Shown here one piece after another: positions 54,725 through 64,000 of a stretch of DNA of 64,000 nucleotides. Within the stretch, counting starts at the first letter, position 1; the number at the start of each line of letters is the position of its first letter. Where the stretch lies: NCBI GenBank assembly GCA_039602395.1, contig JBCNJP010000003.1, forward strand, positions 19,616,956-19,680,955. The letters are read 5' to 3'. The translations under genes and the position numbers were made by a program. Below the pieces are notes generated by a model. It saw only the letters and a list, made by a program, of their open reading frames with translations, searched no databases and was not told where the DNA came from. Source of the DNA: Deinandra increscens subsp. villosa (Eukaryota; Streptophyta; Magnoliopsida; Asterales; Asteraceae).

Positions 54725-55260
54725 AAATTTCAAATACAAAGGGCTCAAATCGTGCGAAGTGTAGGAATGACTCTTAACCATTTGATCTATAGATTCAATG
54801 GTTCAGCTTTAATCATGATCTAAGTAAAAAGTAAGGAACAAATTTTAAAACGTGAAAGAGCTGGAGGGGTAGAATTGGTATAGCCTACAATTGTTGACTT
54901 TTTTCAAGTTCCCCCAAATTTTTTAAACGTCTACAACTTTTTTATATGACATTATTTATAAAAAATATTTCACCATAAAATCCGAAAATTTATTCTCTAT
55001 AATTCGAGTATAGTATTGCTAAAGTTTTTTTTTTCAAAATTCATCTATCTGCTCTCGTATAACTTGCGTGATTATGAAATATAACTTGCGTAATTATGAA
55101 ATATAGTTTGCGTGGTTACGAAATATAGCTTGCGTGATTATCAAATATAGCTTCCGTGATTATCAATATAACTTGCGTGATTATCATTAAACGCATGCGG
55201 ACAATATTGCCCTCCTTCACACGCTTCGCACGGAAAATCCCCTTTGTACAATAACTTTCC
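54723..55260. repeat. AT-rich dispersed repeat, third family copy
   Basis: Shares GTTGACTTTTTTCAAGTT, CCCCCAAATTTTTTAAACG, TATATGACATTATTTATA, TTTCACCATAAAATCCG and GAGTATAGTATTGCT with the copies at 737-1895 and 41655-42470. A start-like CCTATATATATAGGG with GGTTCAAATGAGAA lies at 55260-55292. The core is a third, unrelated minisatellite (55055-55190). Confidence 0.7.
55055..55190. repeat. Minisatellite of about 25 bp, five to six units
   Basis: Repeats of CTTGCGTGATTATGAAATAT with small changes. It occupies the core position of the third AT-rich family copy. Confidence 0.85.
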
Positions 55261-55289
55261 CCTATATATATAGGGTTAGGTTCAAATGA

Positions 55290-55290
<1 letters not shown>

Positions 55291-55338
<48 letters not shown>
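55291..55338. repeat. (AT)n microsatellite
   Basis: About 24 AT units immediately after GGTTCAAATGAGA. Confidence 0.98.
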
Positions 55339-55343
<5 letters not shown>

Positions 55344-55389
55344 CTATAAGATGTATATATTTATTTGACTATAAATATAATTTTTAACT

Positions 55390-56398
55390 TAAATATTTTT
55401 TTGGACGATAAATATTTAATCCAGGTTTTCCAATAAATACAAACGAGAATATTACGTTAAGACTTGACCGGGATCACTTGGGTAACTAAACGTTACTCAA
55501 ATGAACCAAGACCATTGAATATGTCTTATTATTTATTATTAGAACGTTGTTTCGGCTCGTTAGTTCATACTCGACATCACTAATCGATCACCTTGTTCAG
55601 GTGAGTCTCATGACCCATTTCCTTTTAAATACTTTGGGGGAGAAATCATGATACAACAAATCTTTTTACTTGATATTATGGCATACCTCTTTAGACGTAT
55701 GATTACATGTTCTTTTCATGCCCCATCTTAGAGTACATTTCGTTACATAACGTCCTCTCATAAAATCCCACTATTAGATGATTTCAATTAGTTCTGGTAC
55801 GAAACGATAGCTAGTGAATAGATTTATTTGGGTTGATAACCCTACTTACGATTGGTCGCTCCAACGCTGACTCCATGGTTTTAGTCAATAAGTACATGCC
55901 ATTTATTCTATTCCATTCAGTATTCTTCGGAAAGATGCCACGAGTAAGTAAATCTGTTAGTGTTTGAAATCAAGGTTCATGTGAGATCATTACAACAATG
56001 GTAACCATTATAATATCTTGTACGCCATAAACTATTTACAAATTTATTTGTAGAGTCTTAAACCTGTGAACTCACCAGCATTATGTTAACCTTTTCTTCT
56101 CATGTATTTCTCAGGTAACTAGTCACAATCGACATGCGAATGGGACCACAAACTAAACGGGCCTGCATTTGGATTCGTAGTCCCAACTATCTTTTTAAAT
56201 AAATCTTTTAGTACTTATCTTTTCAAACATTACTATATTGAGATGTAAGACAGTGTCATATCACCACATTTTCCGTTGTAATTAAACGACGTGTTGTTTT
56301 CTTATAATGGTTTGAATAAATTAGAAGTCATTCTATGTATCCACGACTATGATTCCATGACGTCACACACCTCCGTTCTTTAAAGTTCAGGGTGTAAC
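55390..56398 (+). mobile_element. Gypsy-type LTR, 3' part
   Basis: Carries GTGAACTCACCAGCATTATG near 56065, as in the chromovirus LTR at 23309, and ends TTCAGGGTGTAACA. The right flank is LINE sequence. The 5' part is probably displaced by the AT-rich repeats. Confidence 0.6.
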
Positions 56399-57075
56399 AA
56401 GAATACACAGGAATATCTAAATGAGCTTATGATAGACTGTAAGATGCTATTTGAGGATGTCAAACTCACTGAAGGGAGGGACAGGTGGTGGTGGGGTGCG
56501 AATTGTGTGGAGAATTTTGAAGTTAAACCCGTAAGATCTTTAATTCAGGAGAAAACGCTAGTATATTTGACAAAAAATTGAATTAGCTAGGATGGATCCC
56601 TATTAAAGTAAATGCATTTGTTTGGAGGGTGATGCTAGGAAAAATACTGGTTAAAGAGAAGCTCACTAGAAGAGGTGTTTTGATTGACTCAAGGTGTGGC
56701 CTTTGTGATTGCAATAGTGATACGGTGGATCATGCTCTATGTTGGTGTGGGAGGGCTGCTGAAGTATAGGCAAGAGTTCTTCAATGGTGTAGAGCACCTA
56801 TGTTGGGTATGTCTTCAATTCATGATATATTGGCTGCAGTAAATGATTGGCAGTTGGATGAGTTGAAAAGAAAAATAATGATTGGGATTATCCAAACTAC
56901 ACGTTAGACCATATGAAAATCGAGGAACAAGAAGATATTCCAACAAATTCAATTAAGGGCTTAGGAGATTGTGGACACTATAAAAATGTGTTTATTTCTT
57001 TGGATCTGTAACAGAGGGTGGCTGAGAGAAATAACGTGGGACCTGTGGAACGCTTTCACTATGTAATGGTTAGAT
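56399..57075 (+). pseudogene. LINE reverse transcriptase, C-terminal zf-RVT region
   Basis: The broken frame reads RDRWWWGANCVENFEVKPVR, then KVNAFVWRVMLGKI, KEKLTRRGVLIDSRCGLCDC and DTVDHALCWCGRAAEV. This is the zinc-binding domain found after the RT of plant L1-like LINEs, with its C-x2-C...H-x3-C pattern preserved. Stops follow YLTKN and AAEV, and again near 56906. The rest of the LINE (endonuclease, RT palm) is missing. The fragment abuts a gypsy LTR on the left. Confidence 0.88.
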
Positions 57076-57826
57076 GGACCTTGGGTGGGGGGGGGGGGTC
57101 TCCTTATTTGGTTTTTTTTCGTGTGACTTGGGCAGCAAGCAACACCTAGCTGGGAAAGGGGGGGGGGGGCTGGATGGGATATGTGTCTTCTTCTATTTAG
57201 TACTTGGTGTGGGTTTAGTGTGCTTATTGGGTTAACGATGGGGTACCTTGGGGTGAAGACAGCCAGGGTTGTCAAGGGTAGGTGGATAGGGTGGATGGTG
57301 TCGGTTTTTAGGTATTCAAGGGTGAGTGCTAGGTGTTGGCTTGCTTGGTTTCATGTTTTTTTTTTCAAGTGGGAGGCGGGGGAGTCATGGCTGTAAAGAA
57401 CACTTCAGACATAATACTTTATAAATTGGGTGGGGGCAAGATTTGGGTGTGTGCATGACTTAGTGTGTGTGAGTTTGGGTATACACAGACCGAATATGGG
57501 GTTTAAGTGTGTGTAGATTGCATGGGAAATAGTTTAGATAATTTCCAAAAGGGACTGAAGTAGCGGTCTAATGTACTCGTTTTTGTGTTGTTTATTCATG
57601 GGGTGTGTGCATGGTATGATAATGCATATTCGTTTCGTGTGAACTTGGGACCGGGGATACAAGGGGTGTTGCAGTGTTGAAAACTCGTTGTCATACAGGG
57701 GTGGGGCAGGGGATATTCTTTGGTCTGTGTGTGTGTTTGGTGGGTACATATACCATCGATTCATGTATATGTACATCTATTCGTATTTTGTCTCTTTCGT
57801 GTGGTGTTCTTTCCTTCGTGTTAATT
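57076..57826. other. G-rich stretch, possibly LINE 3' UTR
   Basis: Two G runs (about 57087-57099 and 57160-57171) lie in G/T-rich DNA with several unconvincing short open frames. A LINE 3' untranslated region is plausible by position only. No poly(A) end was identified. Confidence 0.4.
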
Positions 57827-59105
57827 GTCACAACTCCAAATTTTCAGGTCAACTTTCTTATCTTATTTTTACTTATTTAATGTCACCGTCTAAGCTACCG
57901 GCTTAGACCCGTATAGAAAACCAACGAGTTAGGACTTTTTTTTCTTAGGAATAGATTTATTATTTTCATCCGTGAGCACATCCCTCTTCACGTACGACAA
58001 ATCTCTAGCTTCGAGCCAAAATCCTCGTCTTCTTGCTACTATTACCCTATTTTTCGCCAAATAACACGTGAACACAATAAATAATTACGTCAATACAACC
58101 AACCTCGACGATGTTTTTTTCTCTTTATCAAACATTCCTTCTTGAAGATACTCTCTCTTGCAATCATCCTCTAGGAACCATGCTAAGTCAACAACCGAGA
58201 CAAGCACTCTTCACTCACTACCTTCTTCCTCAATTCTCTACTCCTTCTGCAAACACCCATTTCTCTTACGACTATAGCTAGGAAAAAATAACGAACGTAT
58301 AGGAATTCCTCTCCACTAAGTATACCTATATACCTATATGTATATATATATACACATACATATATACTTTCTTTTGATAACATTTTCCTCTACTTTGTGA
58401 ATCCTCCGTTTACACCTTCACCCATTCTTATGATTTTTTTAAAATCTTGTCTCTTCGTAGGAAGCAAGTCAGTTGAGAAACGAACGACATGCTACACAAC
58501 GAAGAGCACATCCTTCACCTTTCGTGGGCTAAACTCCCTTCATAAAATAGCTCCTCACTTCCAACAACTCCCACCGATTCTTTAATCTTTTCACATCTTC
58601 TTCCACATCTTTGCTTTTGGACGGTAAGGTAACTCCTTGAACATGGGGAGCCTACCTCCAAAATCCTCTACGCCCCTTCGATGACCAGATAACGGAAACA
58701 AAAAGAACTACACAATGCTCGACAGTGAATCGACAACCAAGAAGGACGAACACACAAGACATCATCAACCCTCTACTCAAACTTCCCTAGTCATTTAGGA
58801 AATTCTTAAATTCCTATAATGTATATACCTTCATTCCTACGCGATTACGACACGTTGTATAACTCCAAAAATTTCACACGGAGTACTTTTTCTCACACTT
58901 TTTCTCTATGATTTTCTTGTCACTACATGCTTAGATCTAACCATCTTTTACGCTCGCATCTACACAATTCTATGTCCTCAATAGGCGCGTCATATTTGTT
59001 TACATCTCCCATATGTGAATATAGATGTCCGAAGTACCAACACTTTGTACATACATTACGACAACCTTAGTTTCAGGAAGAAACTCCTTAAACATGGGGA
59101 GAATG
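57827..59105 (+). mobile_element. Decayed gypsy-like sequence
   Basis: Opens TGTCACAACTCC, like the start of an LTR. It ends with AGTTTCAGGAAGAAACTCC and ACATGGGGAGAA before TGTAACACCC. That is the layout before a chromovirus 3' LTR, where a conserved AGTTTCGGGACGAAACT-like motif and PPT occur. No protein domain is readable between. Confidence 0.4.
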
Positions 59106-60412
59106 TAACACCCACACCAATGAACACCCTCATATTTTCCACCGGTACGTAGACTCGAACTCGGTTATCCGTAAAATGCTACACGTATCCGAATTTGACG
59201 AATAGGTAGTCCATTTCATGTAGAATTTATCCACGAACAATAATACGATATTAGTTTCTCAATTTGACTTCATTTTCCCCGAGATAATTGTTGACCAGAT
59301 TTGTTTATCGAGTCGACTCGGTACCGAGTTAACTCAAAACCATCCAAAAGTGTATCCAAACACTACCAAACACATTTTTATACTCAAAATAACCAAACAC
59401 CACCATCCGTATCACAGTCCCAGCGGCCGGAGGCCATGGCTGCCGCCGGTCGGCCCTCTACAACCGTGAACCACCATCCAAATGTCATCAGCAGCCCCAA
59501 ATCTATACATGCATGTGTGAATCAGAGATTAAAAGAGAGATATCAAACCTAAACAAAAAGAAAACGGGGTAATCGGACCCTTACCAAAGCCGGGATCGCG
59601 AGATGGCCAGAAAAGGGGGGCCACCGTCATACGGCGGAACCCTAGCCGCCTCTATAACACTCGAGTATCGAACGGTTATATTTATAAAACCCTAAAGGTT
59701 TATATAGAAATTATAACATTTATATATGTATTCATGAAACATGAAAGAAATAGATAAAATGGATCGACTTACCAAAATCTACATAAGGGAGATTGTATCC
59801 CGGCACGTTGTGGCCGTATCCATCATTTCAAATCCAGATAGTTGATTCACATCAGGATTTTGGCAGCCGCTCTGATGCGTGCGAAGATATATATAAATAT
59901 AACCTGCAAAATGACTTTTAAATTTATAGCCTAACTCATTGTTTCTACGCATGCATATAGAAAACCGAACCTATCGTATGGAAGCATGAAAGAATGACTC
60001 AGGGTCGACCTAAGGAAGCAACGGTGTAATCATACTTAACCTAGCTAATATCTTTAAGACTTTATCATAATTCTTAATCACTAATATTAAAAGAACTATG
60101 GTAGAAATGATGGATTGAAAAACCAAATATATAAAAGCAGATATCATCTAAGACTGATCATTACTTCAACATTACCTAAACCTGACATTGACGCATCGTT
60201 ACTTAACTGTCTAAAGGACACAAAGTTGCTAGAAACTGGTCCTACAATTATAATCACAACCACAATGAAGTATCAACGAATTAATGTCTTAGTTATAAGG
60301 CACATGTGACTTTTGGAATTGCAAGGTACATTTCTTGGATCATGTGATCAGCGATAGAGGTATTCCCCTACTTTGGTTACTATTGATTCTTGTTTATCTT
60401 TTTGTGCTCAGG
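59106..60412 (+). mobile_element. Probable gypsy LTR
   Basis: Starts TGTAACACCCACACC after a PPT-like ACATGGGGAGAA. A GC-rich portion at 59420-59660 includes GCGGCCGGAGGCCATGG. No coding domain. The right end is not defined, and Gag-like sequence starts at 60419. Confidence 0.45.
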
Positions 60413-60418
60413 TAGTGT

Positions 60419-60690
60419 ATGAAAATACAGCAACCAGACGTAGTAGAACCAGTCCCTGAACCAGAAAGATTTCTACACAGCAGACTCCAATCTCATTCCA
60501 AAACTGTTGTTAAAGTCATCCACGATCCAATACCAATGGCTCTCGAGCGGACCGTCATGAACTACCTAAGGCCAAATGCAATCAATTTTGGTGCAGCTAT
60601 CGCCCTTCCTGGTGTTGATGCTAACAACTTCGAAATTCGACCCCAGTTGGTGCAGATGCTACAAAATTCTGCCGGGATCGCGAGATGTGT
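60419..60690 (+). pseudogene. Ty3/gypsy (Athila/Tat-like) Gag N-terminal fragment
   Basis: From the ATG at 60419 the frame includes MNYLRPNAINFGAAIALPG followed by VDANNFEIRPQLVQMLQNSA. The NNFEI-x-P-x-x-x-Q-M-x-Q pattern is typical just before the Gag domain of Athila/Tat elements. After residue about 90 the frame turns into His/Pro-rich low complexity and stops at 60833, so only the leader of Gag is present. Confidence 0.75.
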
Positions 60691-61120
60691 AAATAATGTT
60701 ATTGGTTTGGTTGTATCTTCACTCACCAAACTCACATATCCCTCCCTCTTGCTCCCTTGCTATTCTTGGCCACCCTCAGCCACCGCCACCCTTCCAATCG
60801 ACCACCACCACAACCCACAACCACCACCACACTAACTTTTTAGTGAACCAATACCCAACACTAACTTTTTCTGGAAGAAGAAGATTACTTCGGAAAAGTT
60901 GGGTAGTAGTTCTGATTGTCACTCACCAGTTGACAATGGTTTACTAGAAATCATAAAACCAAAACAGGAATGGAGACCGAAATTTGTCTCTACGGCCAAC
61001 ACAGATTTTGTTGAAGACACTGGACGACCTACCATCGTTGGGGATGAGGGTCGGGGTTTTAAGAACTTATTATTTTTCAGTGTTTGCAGGTATTTCAAGA
61101 AGACCTGTTAGTAATCAAGA
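60691..61120 (+). other. Unidentified exon-like fragment
   Basis: A CCACCA-rich stretch is followed by a frame (60899-61109) reading SPVDNGLLEIIKPKQEWRPK and TDFVEDTGRPTIVGDEG. It looks like real coding sequence, but I cannot name a family. It may be a captured gene piece or the unusual 5' part of the following copia-like element. Confidence 0.35.
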
Positions 61121-61663
61121 GATTGCTGACAATGAGATACTTGTGGTTGTGTTAAGTTCAAATGCATGGTTCTTATCTTTGAAAAGTTGATTTTCAAAAA
61201 TTTCATTTTCAAATATGTGTCAAGTGTTGATCGATCATTTTCATTTTTTTTTTCATTTTCTTTCGTTCATATTTTTAGGGGGGGGGGGGGGGGGATTCGA
61301 AAATTCAAAAAATAGTGTTTTTTGAATTTTAGGGGGATAAATTTGGAAAATATAAAAAAAAAATGAAACATTGAGAAATTGATCCGACAAAAGCGAGAAA
61401 TGATAGTACATCAGCATATACGTTTATCTGCCATGGATAGATTAAGTCTAAAGGTTGTAGGTACTTGCATAATTTGTGAATGTGCATGATTAATCTGATT
61501 TCTGCAAGTAAGATATAAACATAATGTTTACCTGATGAACTTTGGTTATTTGCTTCTTGATGATTGCTGTGTAATGATTATGACAAAAATAGAATAAAGA
61601 GATATCCTGATGAATGCATGCTTTTATTTCGAAAGATTTAAACTTGTTTGATTTTCTTCATTT

Positions 61664-61725
61664 TGTCAAACGATCAGACTTTCTCTGCGTATCGAAAGAT
61701 CTACCTAATCGTTGTTCGTTTGACA
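61664..61725 (+). repeat. Stem-loop repeat unit 1
   Basis: TGTCAAACGA pairs perfectly with TCGTTTGACA (61716-61725). Inside, AGACTTTC faces GAAAGATCT around the loop TCTGCGT. The 3' side carries ACCTAATCGTTGT. Confidence 0.85.
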
Positions 61726-61752
61726 TTCTGCTTTATTTTCTTTGGTGTTTTC

Positions 61753-61816
61753 GTATAATTAATCGGACTTTCTCTGCGTATACGGAAGTATCGACCTCAT
61801 CGTTGTTGAATTATAC
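61753..61816 (+). repeat. Stem-loop repeat unit 2
   Basis: GTATAATT pairs perfectly with AATTATAC (61809-61816). Inside, CGGACTT faces AAGTATCG around the loop TCTCTGCGT. The 3' side carries ACCTCATCGTTGTTG. Confidence 0.85.
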
Positions 61817-61845
61817 AACTTCAACTTGTTTTGCTTTCTTATTTT

Positions 61846-61906
61846 CTCAAATACTTGGGCTTTCTCTGCGTGTCCACAAGACCGACCTGATTGCTAGGTA
61901 TTTGAG
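61846..61906 (+). repeat. Stem-loop repeat unit 3
   Basis: CTCAAATAC pairs perfectly with GTATTTGAG (61898-61906). Inside, GGGCTT faces AAGACC around the loop TCTCTGCGT. The 3' side carries ACCTGATTGCTAG. Confidence 0.85.
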
Positions 61907-62603
61907 GTCCTGCTTTATTTTAGCATGACTCATCAAGGATCATTAAATCTCTAAGAAAATTTGCTTATATATGATAAACATGATGATTTGCCAGTATTTC
62001 TGATAGAGTGGAGGCCGAGTTATCAGTGCATGATAATATTACCTTAAGCATATCTGAAAACGATAAAAATGATTGGTGCATACTGAAATAAACATAAATG
62101 TTGTATTTGCGATTATCTTGGCTTGCATGCTGATTAAGACCGAAATTGAAATGTGCTAGATGCGTTATGTCTGATATGATCTTGCGTCGTGATCTTTCTC
62201 GCAAAAGACAAAAAATAGTGTTTGTTTCTGTATTGCATTTACATTTCATTTCAGAAAATATCAAAAAGATTTTTGGTGTGTTTTAGTATAAAATTCATAA
62301 AAGCCAAAAAGATTTTACTTCTTATTTGTTTTCGATTGATCGACACAAGATACGAAAAACATTTTCAAAAATATATCTTGGATTCTCGAAGAGAAGTTTT
62401 GCGCCAGGATTATTTATGATGGCCAGGTACTCAAAGGAAAGAGTTAATCACAACTTCAAGTCTTCTGAAGCTGTTGATAAGGATGAAAGAAACTGTGCAT
62501 TGTCAACTATTCAAAAATCAAGCTATCATCAAGTTGAGGGGGAGTTTGTTCGAATAATATGTTTTAACTGGTGAACGGATACTGCACATGACGAGGGGGA
62601 GTT

Positions 62604-62984
62604 TGTTCATGCATAATATGTGCGTTATGTGAAATACCTGAACGAGACGATGTGATGATCAAAGACAAGTTTATGTTGCTCGCCGAACTAGGTCCGAACA
62701 TGAGGTTCAGACCAGGCGAACTTAGAGTTCGGCTGGGGTTCAGACCAGACGTGTATAAATAGGAACTTGTGCTTTTAATGTTGTAACGGTGAGAGACTAG
62801 TTGAGAGAGACCAAATCTTAACTATGTGTTGTTTAGAGTGTTTCTCTAGAGAGCTTCATTGAGAGTTTGTAATTGAGTCTTTGTTGATTTCAATAAAACA
62901 AACTATTATTTACATCTTGTTTTCATCTCGTTCTTACTCTACGATCAAGCAAACCTTTAGTAAGATCCGTCTTACGGTTTTTCA
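62604..62984 (+). mobile_element. Sirevirus-like copia 3' LTR (381 bp)
   Basis: Starts TGTTCATGCATAATATG just inside the second PPT and ends CTTACGGTTTTTCA. TATA box TATAAATAGG at 62754-62763 and polyadenylation-type AATAAA at 62892-62897. The U3 contains repeated GTTCAGACCAG and CGAACT segments. Confidence 0.8.
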
Positions 62985-63017
62985 ATAAACTTTATAATTT
63001 AAAGAAAATAATTATAC

Positions 63018-63478
63018 TACCAAGTAGATTGTTAGGGGAGGCGGTATGGTAGCTGGCTCCATACCCAAACCGCATGCGGTTCCACCAGCTCCACAAACCC
63101 ACCATATCGTGTGACACGGTTCCTCCTTCCCCGACTCCACTTTTCGATTTCCACGGTTTGGAGAAACCGCCCCAAGCTGGCCTTCCAACGGCTATATTTT
63201 TTACCTTTAATTCTCAATGGCTATATTATTTTTTTTTCTTTTTTACCAATTACCACTATAAATACTACCCTATTTAATGTTTTTTACACACATCTTCTTC
63301 TTTCACCTATCTTCTACAACTTTATTCATGGATAAAGCAAAGAAAAAATCCCCCGCTCCCACCAAAAAATATAAACCGAAGGTACGACCGATCAAACCTC
63401 CAATGCAAATCCTCCACCCCAAGCACACCCGACTTTTTACACATCACATCCTTCTCAACAACTTAAAAGTTTAACTTC
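63018..63478 (+). mobile_element. Harbinger-like element, 5' end with truncated ORF
   Basis: Begins near GGGGAGGCGGTATGG. Promoter-like CACTATAAATACTACCC at about 63251 precedes an ATG at 63329 in frame for MDKAKKKSPAPTKKYKPKV. Asteraceae PIF/Harbinger-type elements have this kind of short promoter and a basic N-terminus on their DNA-binding partner protein. The ORF is short (MDKAK... to 63474) and cut by the gypsy fragment at about 63480. The family call is tentative. Confidence 0.4.
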
Positions 63479-63479
63479 T

Positions 63480-64000
63480 CAAGTACCTCCCTCAAGTGTT
63501 TAGCGTGCTCCACTTTATTCCGGGAGTATACTAGTATATCATCAATGAACACTATCACCGACCGATCCAACATGGGGCTTGCATACCCGGTTCATGAGAT
63601 CCATGAAGGCCACAGGTGAATTAGTTAGCCCAAAGGATCACCAAAAATTTGTAATGTCCATATCTTTTTTGAAGGCCGTTTTGGAAACATCCTCCTTTCC
63701 CACCTTCAGTTGATGGTACCCCGAATGTAAATCTGTCTTCGAGAACCATTTTGCTTCTTGGAGCTGATCGAACAAATCATCAATTCTGGGAAATGGGTAC
63801 CTGTTCTTCATCGTGAGTTTATTCAACTCCCGGTAGTCGATGCACATACACATGCTACCGTATTTCTTCTTAACGAATAACACCGGGGCTCCCCAAGGGG
63901 AGATATTCAACCGAATGAACCCTTTATCGAACAACTCCTGGATTTAGGTCATCAACTCTTGAAGCTCTGTCGGCGCAAACCTATAAGGGGCTTTGGCCAC
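63480..64000 (-). pseudogene. Ty3/gypsy chromovirus reverse transcriptase (partial)
   Basis: Minus strand from the window edge: VAKAPYRFAPTELQELMT, then a stop, then LFDKGFIRLNISPWGAPVLF, MCIDYRELNKLTMKNRYPFP and FDQLQEAKWFSKTDLHSGYH. After a damaged stretch it continues TNSPVAFMDLMNRV and, in another frame, SVIVFIDDILVYS with the catalytic FIDD. These are RT fingers and palm of the chromovirus type. At least one stop and two frame shifts are present. The 3' part is missing beyond 63480. Confidence 0.92.

Larger units (their letters stand above)
61121..62603 (+). mobile_element. 3' noncoding region of a Sirevirus-like copia element
   Basis: Long noncoding stretch with a G run (61277-61294), TTTTAGGGGG-type motifs, three stem-loop repeats (61664-61906) and two GAGGGGGAGTTTGTTC polypurine tracts (62534 and 62593). 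The second abuts the LTR. Long 3' noncoding regions and multiple PPTs are known for Sireviruses; the rest is inference. No pol is attached. Confidence 0.6.

Noticed and set aside
53358..56398. One 3-kb LTR from TGTCACAACC to GTGTAACA
   Set aside because: The GAACTCACC landmark faces opposite ways in the left and right parts, so two LTR pieces in opposite orientation fit better.
57181..57396. Open frame in the G-rich stretch after the LINE fragment
   Set aside because: Low-complexity G/T-rich DNA, no start context and no homology to LINE domains.

Overview
This is a repeat-dominated stretch of a nuclear plant genome, most likely a eudicot of the daisy family (Asteraceae). That placement is inference. 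It rests on the mix seen here: Ty1/copia and Ty3/gypsy fragments on both strands, a plant phosphofructokinase exon pair flanked by splice signals, a tRNA-derived SINE, Harbinger-, hAT- and Mutator-type MITEs, and a long ORF of a kind I associate with Asteraceae copia elements. There are no operons, rRNA, tRNA or CRISPR arrays. Two runs of exactly 500 N (20093-20592 and 43228-43727) are fixed-size assembly gaps.

Layout. 1-4975: LTR and copia scraps, including a fold-back element with a minisatellite core (737-1895). 4976-20092: copy 1 of a duplicated block derived from a decayed copia element. It received two Mutator-type MITEs and a 3.94-kb Helitron-like insertion (7351-11293) that carries gene fragments. 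The right part of that insertion plus downstream sequence then amplified into three nearly identical 3.3-kb tandem units, each with an intact 162-codon ORF. The third unit runs into a gap. 20594-23629: the 3' half of a chromovirus (integrase end, chromodomain-like tail, 2-kb LTR). 23630-31603: copy 2 of the same block. It lacks the insertions and so supplies empty sites, and it retains the rest of the copia element to its PPT and 3' LTR. 30891-38216: two nested terminal-inverted-repeat elements, the second holding a complete 5.5-kb LTR element that encodes only a Gag-like protein.

38834-43228: a MITE and SINE cluster around the best candidate for an ordinary host gene, an exon for a small secreted cysteine-rich protein (39929-40343, minus strand). 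43728-50493: the 3' end of a large gypsy element with a 1.6-kb LTR, sitting in a copia element that still carries a long extra ORF just behind a good splice acceptor, then its PPT and 3' LTR. 50500-59105: degraded copia (minus), gypsy LTRs, AT-rich repeats and a LINE tail. 59106-64000: a gypsy LTR and gag fragment, the 3' noncoding end of a Sirevirus-like copia element, a Harbinger-like 5' end, and a chromovirus RT on the minus strand cut by the window edge.

The most unusual signal is in the 3' noncoding part of the Sirevirus-like element (61664-61906). Three tandem units share a loop sequence, but each is closed by a different, perfectly complementary stem, and an inner helix also covaries. 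This looks like a conserved RNA structure. The second is the Helitron-like insertion with captured gene pieces, its paralogous empty site and the later tandem amplification. All calls were made by eye; no alignment or database search was run.
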